This document shows, piece after piece, positions 48,037 through 58,634 of a stretch of 64,000 bases of DNA. The notes below the pieces were generated by a model. It saw nothing but the letters and a program-made list of their open reading frames with translations, searched no databases and was not told where the DNA came from. Positions within the stretch are counted from its first letter, which is position 1. Each line of letters starts with the position of its first letter. A program made the translations under genes and the position numbers. The stretch is from Lutjanus erythropterus (Eukaryota; Chordata; Actinopteri; Lutjaniformes; Lutjanidae). The stretch lies in NCBI GenBank assembly GCA_020091685.1, contig CM034606.1:33871874-33935873 (forward strand). The letters are read 5' to 3'.

Positions 48037-49680
48037 AGAGACACCTTTCACACTAAACAGACATTTGATCATCTGTTAAATTGTTAAAACAAAAATATTG
48101 ATTGCTTCAGCTTTAGAAATACAGGTTAGAGAAATGATCTTAGCCCATAACTTAAGATAGACGCGTAAGAACATGTGTTTGACTGATCTTGCAGTTGCCT
48201 AGCAACAAAAGGACACTTCTCAGCTTGGGGTCTCATTTTCAAGCTTACTCGCTGCACCTTGTGTGATTGGGTCCTTAATGTCTTAATTTCTCCTAATGTT
48301 AAAGGATTTTGTAAGCTCAGCTGAGAAAAGGACCTGCAGTGTGCATCCCAGCGGTTGTATCTGCCTTTATGAAAGAAAAGCTATAATTATGTACATGTGC
48401 ATTAAACAGGCCCAATTTGATCCTGAATGCAGCTGAGCCATCTGGGCTCAACGCCATTGCATTGGCGCACCTACAGCTGGAGAGCTGACTGACAGGAAGA
48501 AGAGGAAATGAAAGGTGTGTGGACCGCTCCCTAACACATCGCTGTTTCACAGCTTTGCCGCTTCAGCCAGGCTGCAATCACAGCCTCTAAAATATCCTGA
48601 CACAATGCAGAGGCTGAAACCCTGGAGAATAAACTACAGTCATACACAGATGCATTTGCTCAGTCTGTGCCTGTCACTCACGCCTGCAGACACACACACT
48701 GCTTGTCTCTCCATCTCTGAGGGGGCTGCAGGCAGCACAGGAAGCAGATGCAGGTGCTTTTAACCCTTTGATGTCAAGGGAAAGTCACCATGTTCCAGTA
48801 CATTTATATCCAAAGGAGATAAACGGTAACCATATAGTGCATACTGCTGTTAGAAACTGATTACTACTGGCTGAAAATTAGCCTGATCAGTAATCAGTAA
48901 TCAATACAAGCAAGGACATTCACAACTGCTGCATTTTAGTAGTCATCGACAACTGCCAAAACATAGTCAACTACTTGACTAGTTGACTAATCCCGGGAGA
49001 TACAATGTGTGTTTTTTTTTTACTCAAACAAAGATCAAGTCTCGTCTCGTGGTTAAAATATCAGCATCCTTGATTGGCTCGGAGAGGCTGTTTACAAATA
49101 AACCACAATCTGATTGGACAAAACAGCATGCTTGTCTGAGCAGGAGATACTGTTTGACTGCTATAACAATGTGACTGCTTTCTCAGAGATATAGTGGGAG
49201 TCTTTCCTTCTCTAAATACCTTAAATTCTGATCATTCAACATGGCTGTCCACAGGTGAACAGTCTACAGTGATCCACAGTGTCCACAGTGGACTAATCGA
49301 CTTTTCTGTGAAACCCCGAATTCCACACATTATTCATCAAATCAAAAACCTACAGCAGTCCACGTCAGACAAGCTTATCATACTTTAGCAGTCACCTGTT
49401 TCTGTAATGATGACAAAATGTTTAAAAAAATATACCAGTTTTAATTAAATTAAAAAATTTTACATCAAATTCCCTTTAAGAAATATGACATATGAACTGT
49501 TCCTTACGAGATAAAATGAATTTATGTAAAAACTTTACATGTAGGATTTTGTCTCCTGAACTTTACCGTCTCTGTTGGTAACAGACTCATTAAATTGTCT
49601 ATCATGTATGTTACCAAAGTAATTACCTGATTTCCAACTTCCTGTTTGGTGCTGGAGAGCGCACACCTACCGCCTGATGA
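48037..49680. other. non-coding stretch with repeat traces
   Basis: GTCAACTACTTGACTAGTTG followed by ACTAATC at 48969-48995, and GGACTAATCGACTTTTCTGT near 49290, resemble GTCGACTAATC-type hAT ends but are not bounded. No coding frame with known homology. Confidence 0.45.
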
Positions 49681-49688
49681 GATTAAAT

Positions 49689-50493
49689 TAGGGATGTTCC
49701 TGGTGACTAATTTCCCTGTCAATTAAATGCTAAATTTAATCAATCAGAACAGAGTGAAAATTGAGCACAATTTATTAATTGAAAATGTTAAACACTATCT
49801 GAAAAGTTGCTGTGTATATTAAGAGCCTAAAGCTGTTAACCACAGTCTACGATCACCAAATTGCCACTGAAATGTGTGCCACTTTGCGCTGTGCAATGAA
49901 AACGTTGCACATTAACCTACAAAACATGACAATTCATTAAATGCTTCACCTTTTCAGGCCAAAGAGGATGTACACAGTATGTGTGGGTAAGCGACCCAGA
50001 GCTTATGTTAGCTGCCAGTTTGACAAACAGGGTGGCTAATGTTAGCAGTGCTAGCAGCAGCTGCTGCTCCACTTGCAGGTTCACGTCCATGTCTGTGCTT
50101 AATGTGGTCACATGTTGCCCCAGTCAAGTGGTTATATACCAATTTATTCTGTCACAGTCCACATTCAACATTATTTCAATTTTCTAGATTATAACACTGC
50201 CAAACCGAGCTGGTTTTATGAACTTTCATCTGTCCGACTTTGCTGGCAAAAACACCCGGGGTAGCATGAGCCATCGGGGTATGTGCACTTATGATGTACA
50301 GCGAGAGGTGCTGCCATCTGATGGGGCCGCAGCCCCGACTAGTGGTGAGCAGCTGCATAACATCTTAGGGACAATGATTAACTGGCATTGTGCATGAATT
50401 AAATATTAATAAATACTGTAACTGACTGGTATTTCTGGTGCCAACTAGCGAGGCAATGTTTAATCATGTAGGGACTAATCACGCACATCCCTA
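49689..50493. mobile_element. non-autonomous hAT element with perfect 8-bp duplication
   Basis: Inverted ends TAGGGATGT (left) and ACATCCCTA (right), with subterminal GGTGACTAATTTCC and GGGACTAATCACGC in opposite orientation. Perfect GATTAAAT copies lie at 49681-49688 and 50494-50501. Eight base pairs plus TAGGG ends are diagnostic of hAT. The 805-bp interior has no transposase motif and no long frame, so it is non-autonomous. Confidence 0.9.
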
Positions 50494-50501
50494 GATTAAA
50501 T

Positions 50502-51714
50502 ATGTTCGATTTTATCGGAACATCAAGTCAAGAAAAAGATGGACTTAAAACAGCTTGGACTGAGTTTTATTGATTAAAAAGTGGTGATGCAAAAGCCCAG
50601 TATCTCCCCCAAGCCTGGGAGTGAGGGGTAAGCTGCACCTTAATACTATTACAGGCTGTGTCATCAACATAATCCACTACATAGAATCCCACTAATATTT
50701 TTTTCTAATTACACTCTCTGTCATCAGCAAATTTAAAATGGTAGAGTGGATATTTGAATAACTAAGAAAAAATCAACCAAAATCGAAGCATATTTAAAAT
50801 TGTTACTACATACAAAAGTGTGTATCCTTATTGTGTCTTTGTTCTATTTTTAAAAAATCAGCTGGTGACTTTCTTTCTCAGGAAATCAATCATGTGATTT
50901 TTCAGACTAATTGCACACAGTCACACAGTGGGGGCTGATGTGTTAACTGTTAGACCTCTTCAGTCATTAAGCTGCTGTAAACTGACAAACCAATGCATCT
51001 GAACATTTTTTTTCCTCAAAACACCTTTCTGAAAATATTACAATCACTGCTTGCTTCTTTACGATGCTAACAGGCCTGAACTTGTGACTCGTAGGTCTGT
51101 TGAAGTCATCTATTATTAAAGTGTGTGTGCCCTCTATATGTGCCATGGTTGTTAATTGGGTAGGGAAGATGAAGTGAGACTTGGATCTTATAGTTTTGTT
51201 TCGGTATGAAGGAGAACAAAGAAAAGCATTGACAGAAATCAATAAATACATGTACATTTTTTAAATATTACATCGCCAGCCTCGTGTGTCTGTTAAAGTG
51301 ATGGCATTTGTCATTGAGACACGTTACATAAATATTCCCTGACTGCTATATTTAGTTACTGTTGACATGATGTTTGGCACCTGGTGCACAGGAGAAAGTG
51401 TCTTTCTGGATGTTCATACTGTAAGCAGCTTGCAAGAATGACAGCTGGAAATTTATAGAAACTGGTATTCTCTTTTTCTTTTCTTTTTTTTTTGACAAAA
51501 AACTAAACATACAGCCTCATGGTTGTATGCTTCTGCTAACTAGTCAAATAGCAGTTTACATCCCTGTCTGTCCGGACTCATGTAACATATGTAGTGAAGA
51601 CTTTGAAGGAATTTAATAAAAGGTATAAAGTGTATTTTTGGGAAAAAGACTTATATGATTCTAGTGCTTATTCTGTGTTCCAGTACAGAGGACTGACATT
51701 AGTGTGAAATTAGC
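50502..51714. other. non-coding stretch, nothing recognised
   Basis: No coding homology or bounded repeat seen. Confidence 0.5.
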
Positions 51715-51935
51715 GTATGGATTCTTGAGTTATGGCCAAAGATGTGGTTTGTAAGGTCACAGTGACCTTGACTTTTCACTTCCTGATTCTAATCCTTGAG
51801 TTCATCCTTGAGTCCAAGTGGACATCTGTATAAAATCTGAATGAATTCCATCCATGTGTTCCTGAGATATCGCATGAACAAGAACGGGAATGGAAAGGTC
51901 ACATTTGAAGCAGAGCTGATTCCCAAGGTCAGCGC
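51715..51935 (+). repeat. teleost interspersed repeat (AAGGTCACAGTGACCTTGAC)
   Basis: AAGGTCACAGTGACCTTGAC, then TTGAGTTCATCCTTGAGTCC, AAGTGGACATCTGT, TTCCTGAGATATCGC and ATGAACAAGAACGGGA follow the order of a common fish repeat. The 60-odd-codon frames on it are incidental. Confidence 0.65.
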
Positions 51936-53400
51936 CTTTTTTTTTTCTCACTGCACCCGCATGAAGTGGCAAACAGAGCATCCGAAATTGCCACGGCAAG
52001 ACGATGCATCAAGTGGGCTGGAAATACGGACAGTAAAATGCAGATAGCTAACCAATTCTCCAATTCGCTGGCACCTCTGTCTTTTTGTTTGTTTGTTTGC
52101 TTTGGGTTTTTTTTGTTTTTTTAGAGGTTTGGGCACACGGATTGACACAGATGATCATGGCACAATGTCCACTTCCCTGCCTCAGAGCATTCAGACAAAT
52201 CTTTATTGACAGAACAATCCGCAGAGGCCAGGCTGTTTTAGTCTCTGCTGTACACGTTCAGTGTGATCACTTGACAATCAGACCATACTGTGTGAGCAAA
52301 ATCATGAGCTTTGCCTTTAAATCAGATACCACAACATTTCTAAAATCATACAGTGTATGCCCAGCTTAATGAAAACATACTTTTGAATACTGAATTCTAT
52401 TTCTGACAAGACGGAAAAAAACGTGTCTGTCTGTGAATTGAGAGTTTTTAGGGGGAGAAAGTTGTTGAATAAGGACAAAAAGAGGGGTATGGAATGGATA
52501 AAAAGGGTTTTAAAAAAGAGAAGAAGAATGAAGAGAGGAAAAAGAGGAAAGGGAGGGAGGGATGTGCGTGCTTCACCCAGAGTTACTCACAGTGATCCTG
52601 AAAGACGCAGCGACCTTCAGCTTGGCACATCGCTGTTATGACACATCACCAAGGTAAATACTCACTGTTCTTCAAACACATACACACAGACACACACTCA
52701 TAGTCTGCGTCAGCCTGTCAACATGCGTCACACACATTGTTGATCGTCCCACAGTCCCCCTATTCAGTTCTATTCAATTCAAAAGTCTCAGCAGTGGAGT
52801 TACACGACATATTGCTTTCTCTGTTGGTGTAAAACCAAGAAGCTCATACTTCTGCCCACACATACGTACAGTACCATATTGACACACACACGCACCAAAT
52901 TTGATTTCCGGTTTTCCATCAAACGCACATGCAGACACACCAGTTGTCTCTAGCTGTGGGAACAGATTGCAGGGACTTAGTTGGCATCGAGGGTCATGAG
53001 CGTCTGTTCCAAACCCCCAACCACAGGGGATTCGAGCTGAGGTAAGCGCCAATGAACGCTCCCTCTGTTCTGTTTTGCCGGACCCGCCATCCTAGCAGCC
53101 CGCTGCTGGATGAGGGACCACGCACCCACATGGTGCAGATGACATCAGATGTAACTTTAATGATGCCCGTGGGGAAATTTCATAATTGGAGCAGCAAATC
53201 GTGGAATTAACTAATTGAAACTAAATAGCAATGGATAACAGAAGAGAATTGGATGTTTAAGACCAGAATAATTTCAATATTAGACCAGCATCAACCATTT
53301 TTTCCTATTTCTTCATAAACAATTTACACAACTTATTTTCCATGCCATTTTCTCATCCCAACTCATCACATACCAATGATTTGTGACCGTTGAATGGCAT
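51936..53400. other. non-coding stretch, nothing recognised
   Basis: No coding homology. A purine-rich run (52480-52560) produces a Lys/Arg-rich frame of no apparent meaning. Confidence 0.5.
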
Positions 53401-53880
53401 CTGATACTGAAGCATAAGGTACAGTTTAGTGGTTGTATCAGACGTGGTCAGAAAACCTTTTTAACACATGATTAAGGTTGCAATTGGTCAGGTTTAAGCA
53501 CAAAAATGAATTGGCTAGGTTTGGAATAAGACCATGTTTGGGGTTACAATATCTATTTTACATTACGTTTTATTCTGTTGTGTTCCATTACGTTTCATTA
53601 TGACACAATCCGTTTCATTTCGTTACATCATGTTAAATTACATTGCATTACATTATGGTTCATTAGGTTGCAGTTGTTGTTACGTTATGTTGCGTTGTGT
53701 TATGTTTCATTCTGTTATGTTTTGTTACGTTACATTATGTACATTATATTACAATATGTACGTTATGTTACATATGTCACTGTTAATAACTTTTTGGTTT
53801 CACATGGGACATGTACCCCAGTCTCCTGGGTGAAAGTCGTGTGTTTGAGCCAAACATCAACCCTTCCACCTTTTATGTGT
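53401..53880 (+). repeat. composite repeat with a degenerate ACGTT/ATGTT array
   Basis: The flanks CAATTGGTCAGGTTTAAGCA and GTACCCCAGTCTCCTGGGTG followed by AAAGTCGTGTGTTTGAGCC recall a common teleost repeat. Between them (about 53560-53775) is a 5-10-bp degenerate array of GTTAC, CATTA, ATGTT and ACGTT words. The Tyr/Cys/Phe-rich frames of up to 108 codons are translations of this array. Confidence 0.65.
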
Positions 53881-53904
53881 GAACTTTCTCCCTCTTTATA
53901 CTAG

Positions 53905-54140
53905 AGGCTGACATTTTTTTGGGATTCCTGTGGGACTGGAGTCAATTTCACTTTTCATCACAGGACTGGAATAGGACAGAGAAAATTGTGGGCGGGAGTG
54001 GGAATCATAATAACAATAGGTCAGTTTTTTATATATATACATATAAACGTGTGTAATGTCGTGTGTTGAGAGTGGGTTGATGGGAACGAGATGGGACATG
54101 GCATTCTTCTTCCAGGATTGGAACAGGACAGTAGAGAAAA
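53905..54140 (+). repeat. fragment of a GGGACTGGAGTCAATTTCAC repeat
   Basis: GATTCCTGTGGGACTGGAGT followed by CAATTTCACTTTTC and GGATTGGAACAGGACAG resembles a teleost repeat of GGGATTCCCGCGGGA type. No frame of interest. Confidence 0.45.
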
Positions 54141-55712
54141 ACCACTCTGGTGTTTCCCTCTACTTCGTACTATGTCGACAGCCTGGGACGTCTTATACAG
54201 CCACAGATGGGTTTACACTGAAGTCACTTGAAAAACCTACCATGTGCACGTGCATCTCAATGAGCTGCCAAGGGGCAGTGACAAAGTGTGTGTATGTGAC
54301 GAGTTGGGAATGAGACTGTGCCAGTTGCTTTATAATCACTGGAATTTAATTGGTGTGATTCAAACTCGTCTGAACAACACAGCTAAAGCTCCTGAAGCTA
54401 AATGAGCCGAAAAAAGTAATATTGGAGGATGAATGTTTTTTGGAACATTGAATCACTCTGTTTAGTTACAGTTCAGGGTGCTACTATTAATACTCATTAG
54501 AAACCTTACGTAAATTCTCACTTACTGGCCAGGGGCCTATATTTATCTCAAATTCACAGAGAAAAAAAGTCTTTAATGGTCTTATTTCTAATTTTCCTGC
54601 TTTATTAGTGTGTTTCATCATAGTTTTGTAAGAAGCCTCTTCCTGTTTCTGATCTGCCCCTTTTCTTTTGCTACTGATGCAGGGCCAACACTTTCTTCAT
54701 GTTTTCCTATCATCTTAGAAAATTTAGTGTAATATATATTCGCACAGAGCTACTTGTACTTACACGTACAGAAACATCATGTAATGTTGTCATGTAATTC
54801 TCACCACTCTGTTGCTGAGTTTTTATTAACCAAGAGAAATGTTTTCATTCACCAAATCACTTTCACAGACTTCTTCAATGTTAAGCAGTTAGTTGAACTC
54901 AATCCTTTCTGGATAGGTGTTTCATAATAAGAGACATTCAGTGGCTCAAAAGGCACAATCTACATGCCCATCTGCTATTGTCTGACAACATTTTAGCCTC
55001 TGGTCAACAGCCAAAGTTTCAGGGCTCCTGGTGTAGCCAGTGGGCATCTAGATAATGGATATAAGACTTCCTTTTCCCTGGGCCAGTCATTGTTTACAGT
55101 CTGATTAGCAACCTGAGATGCAATAATGGAAGTGGAGTCTAATCTCTATAAACAGATACCTACATATTATTGCAGAGAAATTTTGAAAAAGCTAATAAAA
55201 AGCTAAATTACCTTCCGACCATAGCCAATGGGTTCTAAAATTGCATTTTGGCCACTTGTGTTTTCCCTCTTTTGCTCTCCACACAGACTGTTTACCATAA
55301 ATTATCATACCAACATGGCTGAATAGGTTGATTGCCAATTACTCCCAAAATAAAATATATTACCAATGGAGAGTACGAGCAGCGACAGGCTTACCAGAGC
55401 ACAATTATGCTATGTAAGTCATGTGACATTAAACACATTATTTACATTATAAAATGGTTGCAGTTTGGTTAAGTTTGGTCATAAAAACTACTTGGGTGTG
55501 GTTAGGCAATATTACTACTTGGTTTAGAAAATGATTGTGGTTGATGTTATAAAAAACTGCATTTTGTATTTCACATGGATGTGATGCAATAGAAGGGAAC
55601 CACAACTGTCACACCATGTTGGAGTTGATATGGTGGACAACCCCAACTGCAGTACCTGGCATGCGTCCACAAGTCCACACTGGGCTGGATATCGTTCAAA
55701 CCCTTCCAAAAC
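54141..55712. other. non-coding stretch, nothing recognised
   Basis: TTAAGTTTGGTCATAAAAAC near 55470 resembles the ACTTGGTTAGGTTTAG repeats; otherwise unassigned. Confidence 0.5.
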
Positions 55713-55879
55713 CAGTACCCTTAAAGTGATACCAATACCAATGGAGTACTTAATTTGATATCGTTTTTCAAAGGTTCTTCTTTATGAGGAACGCTTGCAG
55801 GTCATTTCTTTCTAGATGTGGGCACCTTGAAGAAAATCAGACACGACTCCCGCACACTGTCTCGCTTTCTGTTCATTTA

Positions 55880-55935
55880 TTAAATATCAAACGTTTCAGT
55901 CTGGACGACCTTCATCAGGTTTACTGGCAGCATAC
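55880..55935 (-). ncRNA. hammerhead-ribozyme-like core in the Penelope-like element
   Basis: On the minus strand, CCTGATGA (55912-55919) is followed by GGTC, a GTCCA loop and GACT, then GAAAC (55893-55897). CTGATGA and GAAA are the two invariant hammerhead core strings, and GGTC/GACT forms a 4-bp helix II between them. Hammerhead motifs are known in terminal repeats of Penelope-like elements, often with a very short helix III. After GAAAC comes GTTTGATATTT, which could supply a weak helix III or pair with the AAAC before the core. I could not settle helices I and III, so cleavage activity is unproven. Confidence 0.55.
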
Positions 55936-56145
55936 AAACATTTCTACACACTGCCTCCATTTACAAACATCCAATCAGAGGACTGCTGAGATTGATCAAC
56001 ACCTGAAACGGATTCAGGTGTCATCAGCCCAGCATCAGGGCCAGAAACTCATCGAATCAGATAAAGCCCACAGAGATGACAGTAAACATTTTGTCATGTA
56101 ACACCCCCCACATGGACAAAATAAAAAAAAAATAAAATAAAAAAA

Positions 56146-56413
56146 ATGAAGCCTAACGTATCAATATTATCTTGTGCATCATACTACAAAGTGTATCAAT
56201 CTCCAAAGAAGGAAAATAGGTATATCAATATCTAGATAACCATCTATGTCAGATAGATATTAAAGGGAAAACATTTTTAAGCAATAATTATTTAAAGACA
56301 GGAAATAGGGTCTAATGACCTGTTAAGTAAAAAAATATATTTCTAAACATATTTTTAGCAATTACATTGGAAATTTTTGATAAAAACCCTTCATTAAAAA
56401 TCATTTGTTAATC
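56146..56413. repeat. inverted arm of the Penelope-like element, left
   Basis: Pairs with 58094-58360 on the opposite strand: ATGAAGCCTAACGTATCAAT against the reverse of ATATTATATGTTAGGCTTCA, and TCATTTGTTAATC against GATTAACAAATGA. Length 268 versus 267 bp with about ten or so differences by eye. This is probably a terminal-repeat copy in inverted orientation. Confidence 0.85.
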
Positions 56414-56572
56414 AGTTGCAAACAAGGCAAGAACTTAATGCAAGACATTTTGTAATTGCCCAACTCCAGAATACACCAAGTGGGGTGGGTAAATATCTAA
56501 TAAATTAAATCTTCCAGATAACTAGCCATTTTTTGCAAATGTGGAAGAGTACAGAAAAATATACAAGACAAT

Positions 56573-58032
56573 TTATAGCATTACATACAGCAAAAGTTCA
56601 TCATTAAGTCCCTTTGGAGACAGGGTTTGTAACGTGAATATCCAGAACCTTTCTCTTCTTTTCAATAACAGATCACGATCTCCACCCCTAGGTGGCATCG
56701 AAACATGTTCGATGCCACAAAAGCGGAGGGAAGCTACATCATATTTCATGTCATTGAAATGAGCTGCCACCGGATATTCTCTGTCCTGTCAGCGGATCGC
56801 GCTCTTGTGTTCACTTATTCTTTGTTTAAGTTTTCTCGTTGTTTCACCAACGTAGGCAAGGCCACTCGGGCAGCGTACCATATAACTGACATGAGTTGAT
56901 GCACAAGTAATTACTTTATAGGAAACTTTTTTCCTGTGAGGGGATGATAGAAATGTGTATATAATATAGGATACAGTTTTGGCAGTGAGGTCATTATTAT
57001 TTATGAAAAAATACCTCAATTTCATTTGTCTGAAACATATAAACAAAGTCTAACTTTACACCAAACACATTGTTTCCACCACTAGATACAAAAGAGAGTC
57101 CTTTTGATAAAAGGGATAAATGTTCATCATTTAGTTCTTTTTTTGACAGTTTTATTACTGTATCTTTGAGTGACTTTGGGTCCATGGGCGCTGTCTTTGT
57201 CTTTCGCCTCCCTCATCTGCACCTCTTCTTCGTCAGTGATGTCTGTTGCGGTTGGCCAAAAAAGAGCCTCTGGAGGACTGTGATGTGCTGGAGTCACTGT
57301 CCAAAGTGAAGTCACTCTCTCTTGAGAAGTTCTTTCTAGGTCTTTCTCTCCAATTACCTCTTGTTTTCTGAGATCCCACTATGGAGCCAGTGATGTGCAT
57401 ACGTGAATGTATATCTGTAGCCGGTTCAGGGGATTGTTGTTTCTTTGTTTCCCAATTATATATTTCGTTTTTCTGGTAGTCTTCAGTGTCTCTCCTGTAT
57501 TTCTTTATTTTTGTGACTTGTAGTTTCTCTTTGTACTTCAAAACAGTGTCTTTTACTGTGCGATCAATGTCTGTGAAGATATCACCAAACTTTTGTTTCA
57601 TTGTTTCTTCTTGTAAAGTTATTTGGCTTTTCAGTTCTTTAGCTTCCATGGTGACTTGTTCAATGATTAATAACATCAAGTCCAGTGAGCACTTGTTAAG
57701 GATTTCTCCCCATCATTTTACAAAGTTCATGTTGGACTTGCCGATTGTGAGGGCTTTCCGTATTCTAGCCCTCTGGGGATTTTTTTATTTCTCTAATATT
57801 CACTTAGCATGGACCCATGCATTAGCAGACGTGTTTCTTTTAGCTGCATCTTCTCCAGTTTGATTTTACAATCTTCTGTTGAGAGGGAATCCGTGATATT
57901 CATGCTTGGATGTAGGATTCTTTCAGCGTTTTCATTCGAGAATTCAAACGTGTTTGCGCAATTGTTAGTAAAAGCATTTATCTCTTGGAAGGAGTTCATT
58001 GTTAGGGTCTCACAGTCGCTGAAAGCGCTCAA
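56573..58032 (-). pseudogene. Penelope-like ORF remnant: N-terminal region plus GIY-YIG endonuclease, RT absent
   Basis: Read from 58032 down. The N-terminal segment (58032-57793) ends KETRLLMHGSMLSEY and a stop, then RNKKIPRGL, typical of the family's leader region. The next frame (57679-57233, 148 codons) starts MMLLIIEQVTMEAKELKSQI. A third (57185-56997) has LSLLSKGLSFVSSGGNNVFG, the block that precedes the reverse transcriptase. Instead of RT, sequence passes directly to the GIY-YIG domain (57046-56789): VSYMVRC, then GLAYVGETTRKLKQRISEH. One in-frame TGA follows, then a C-terminal part (to 56573) with GIEHVSMPPRGGDRDLLLKR and FWIFTLQTL. Frameshifts, stops and the missing RT make it inactive. 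Confidence 0.8.
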
Positions 58033-58093
58033 GTATGCCAGAGAAAAAAACGGGAAAGATCCTCAAAAATGTTAAAAAAAAGGTCTCTGCCTT

Positions 58094-58360
58094 TGATTAA
58101 CAAATGATTTTTAGTTAAAGATTTTTATCAAAATTTCCAATGTAATTGTTAAAAATATGTAAAGAAATATATTTTTTTACTTAACAGGTCATTAGATCCT
58201 ATTTCCTGTCTAAATAATTATTGCTTAAAAAATGTTTTTCCTTTAATATTTATCTGACATAGATGGTTATCTAGATGTTGATATACCTATGTTCCTTCTT
58301 TGGAGATCGATACACTTTGTAGTATGATGCACAAGATAATATTATATGTTAGGCTTCATT
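58094..58360. repeat. inverted arm of the Penelope-like element, right
   Basis: Partner of 56146-56413. A (TA)n run (58385-58416) separates it from the outer inverted end GACAGTGTGCAGGCGTCTTT at 58417. Confidence 0.85.
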
Positions 58361-58634
58361 TGTCTATATATACATACATACATACATATATATATGTATA
58401 TATATATATATATATAGACAGTGTGCAGGCGTCTTTTCTGATTTTCTTCAAGTTGAATCTTCCTCCGACGCACCTGTCATACATTCAGGTGTGCAGAGAC
58501 CTTTTTTAACATAGATGTGGGTACCAAAAGAACTGAATGCAAGTATCGTTTGACTGGAGAAGTTGTGATACTGCTTGGTACTGGGTTATTTCAATCGATA
58601 CCTTAAAGGTGTGGAACACTGATACCCAGCCCTA

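Larger units (their letters stand above)
55827..58511 (-). mobile_element. Penelope-like retroelement, internally deleted, with inverted arms
   Basis: Flanked by TAGATGTGGGCACC (55813-55826) and TAGATGTGGGTACC (58512-58525), a 14-bp target duplication with one mismatch. The coding remnant reads on the minus strand. Outer ends TTGAAGAAAATCAG (55827) and CTGATTTTCTTCAA (to 58452) are inverted. A second, longer pair of inverted arms lies at 56146-56413 and 58094-58360. Terminal repeats in inverted arrangement and variable duplications are known for Penelope-like elements. The 2.7-kb length is short of a full element because reverse transcriptase sequence seems to be missing. Confidence 0.8.
55713..58634. 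mobile_element. TAGGGCTG-type MITE, split by a Penelope-like element
   Basis: The left part (55713-55826) contains CCAGTACCCTTAAAGTGATA and CCAATGGAGTACTTAATTTG. The right part (58526-58634) contains GAATGCAAGTATCGTTTGAC, TTTCAATCGATACCTTAAAG and ends GATACCCAGCCCTA. Together they align in order with the uninterrupted copy at 21146-21422. The Penelope-like element (55827-58511) sits in the middle. The extreme left end is degraded, so its start is approximate. Confidence 0.7.

Noticed and set aside
52423..52641. Lys/Arg-rich 72-codon frame
   Set aside because: Arises from a purine-rich AG/AAG run, with no domain similarity.
57070..57863. Plus-strand frames across the Penelope-like element (for example 125 codons at 57486)
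   Set aside because: They are antisense shadows of the minus-strand N-terminal region, which has clear family motifs.
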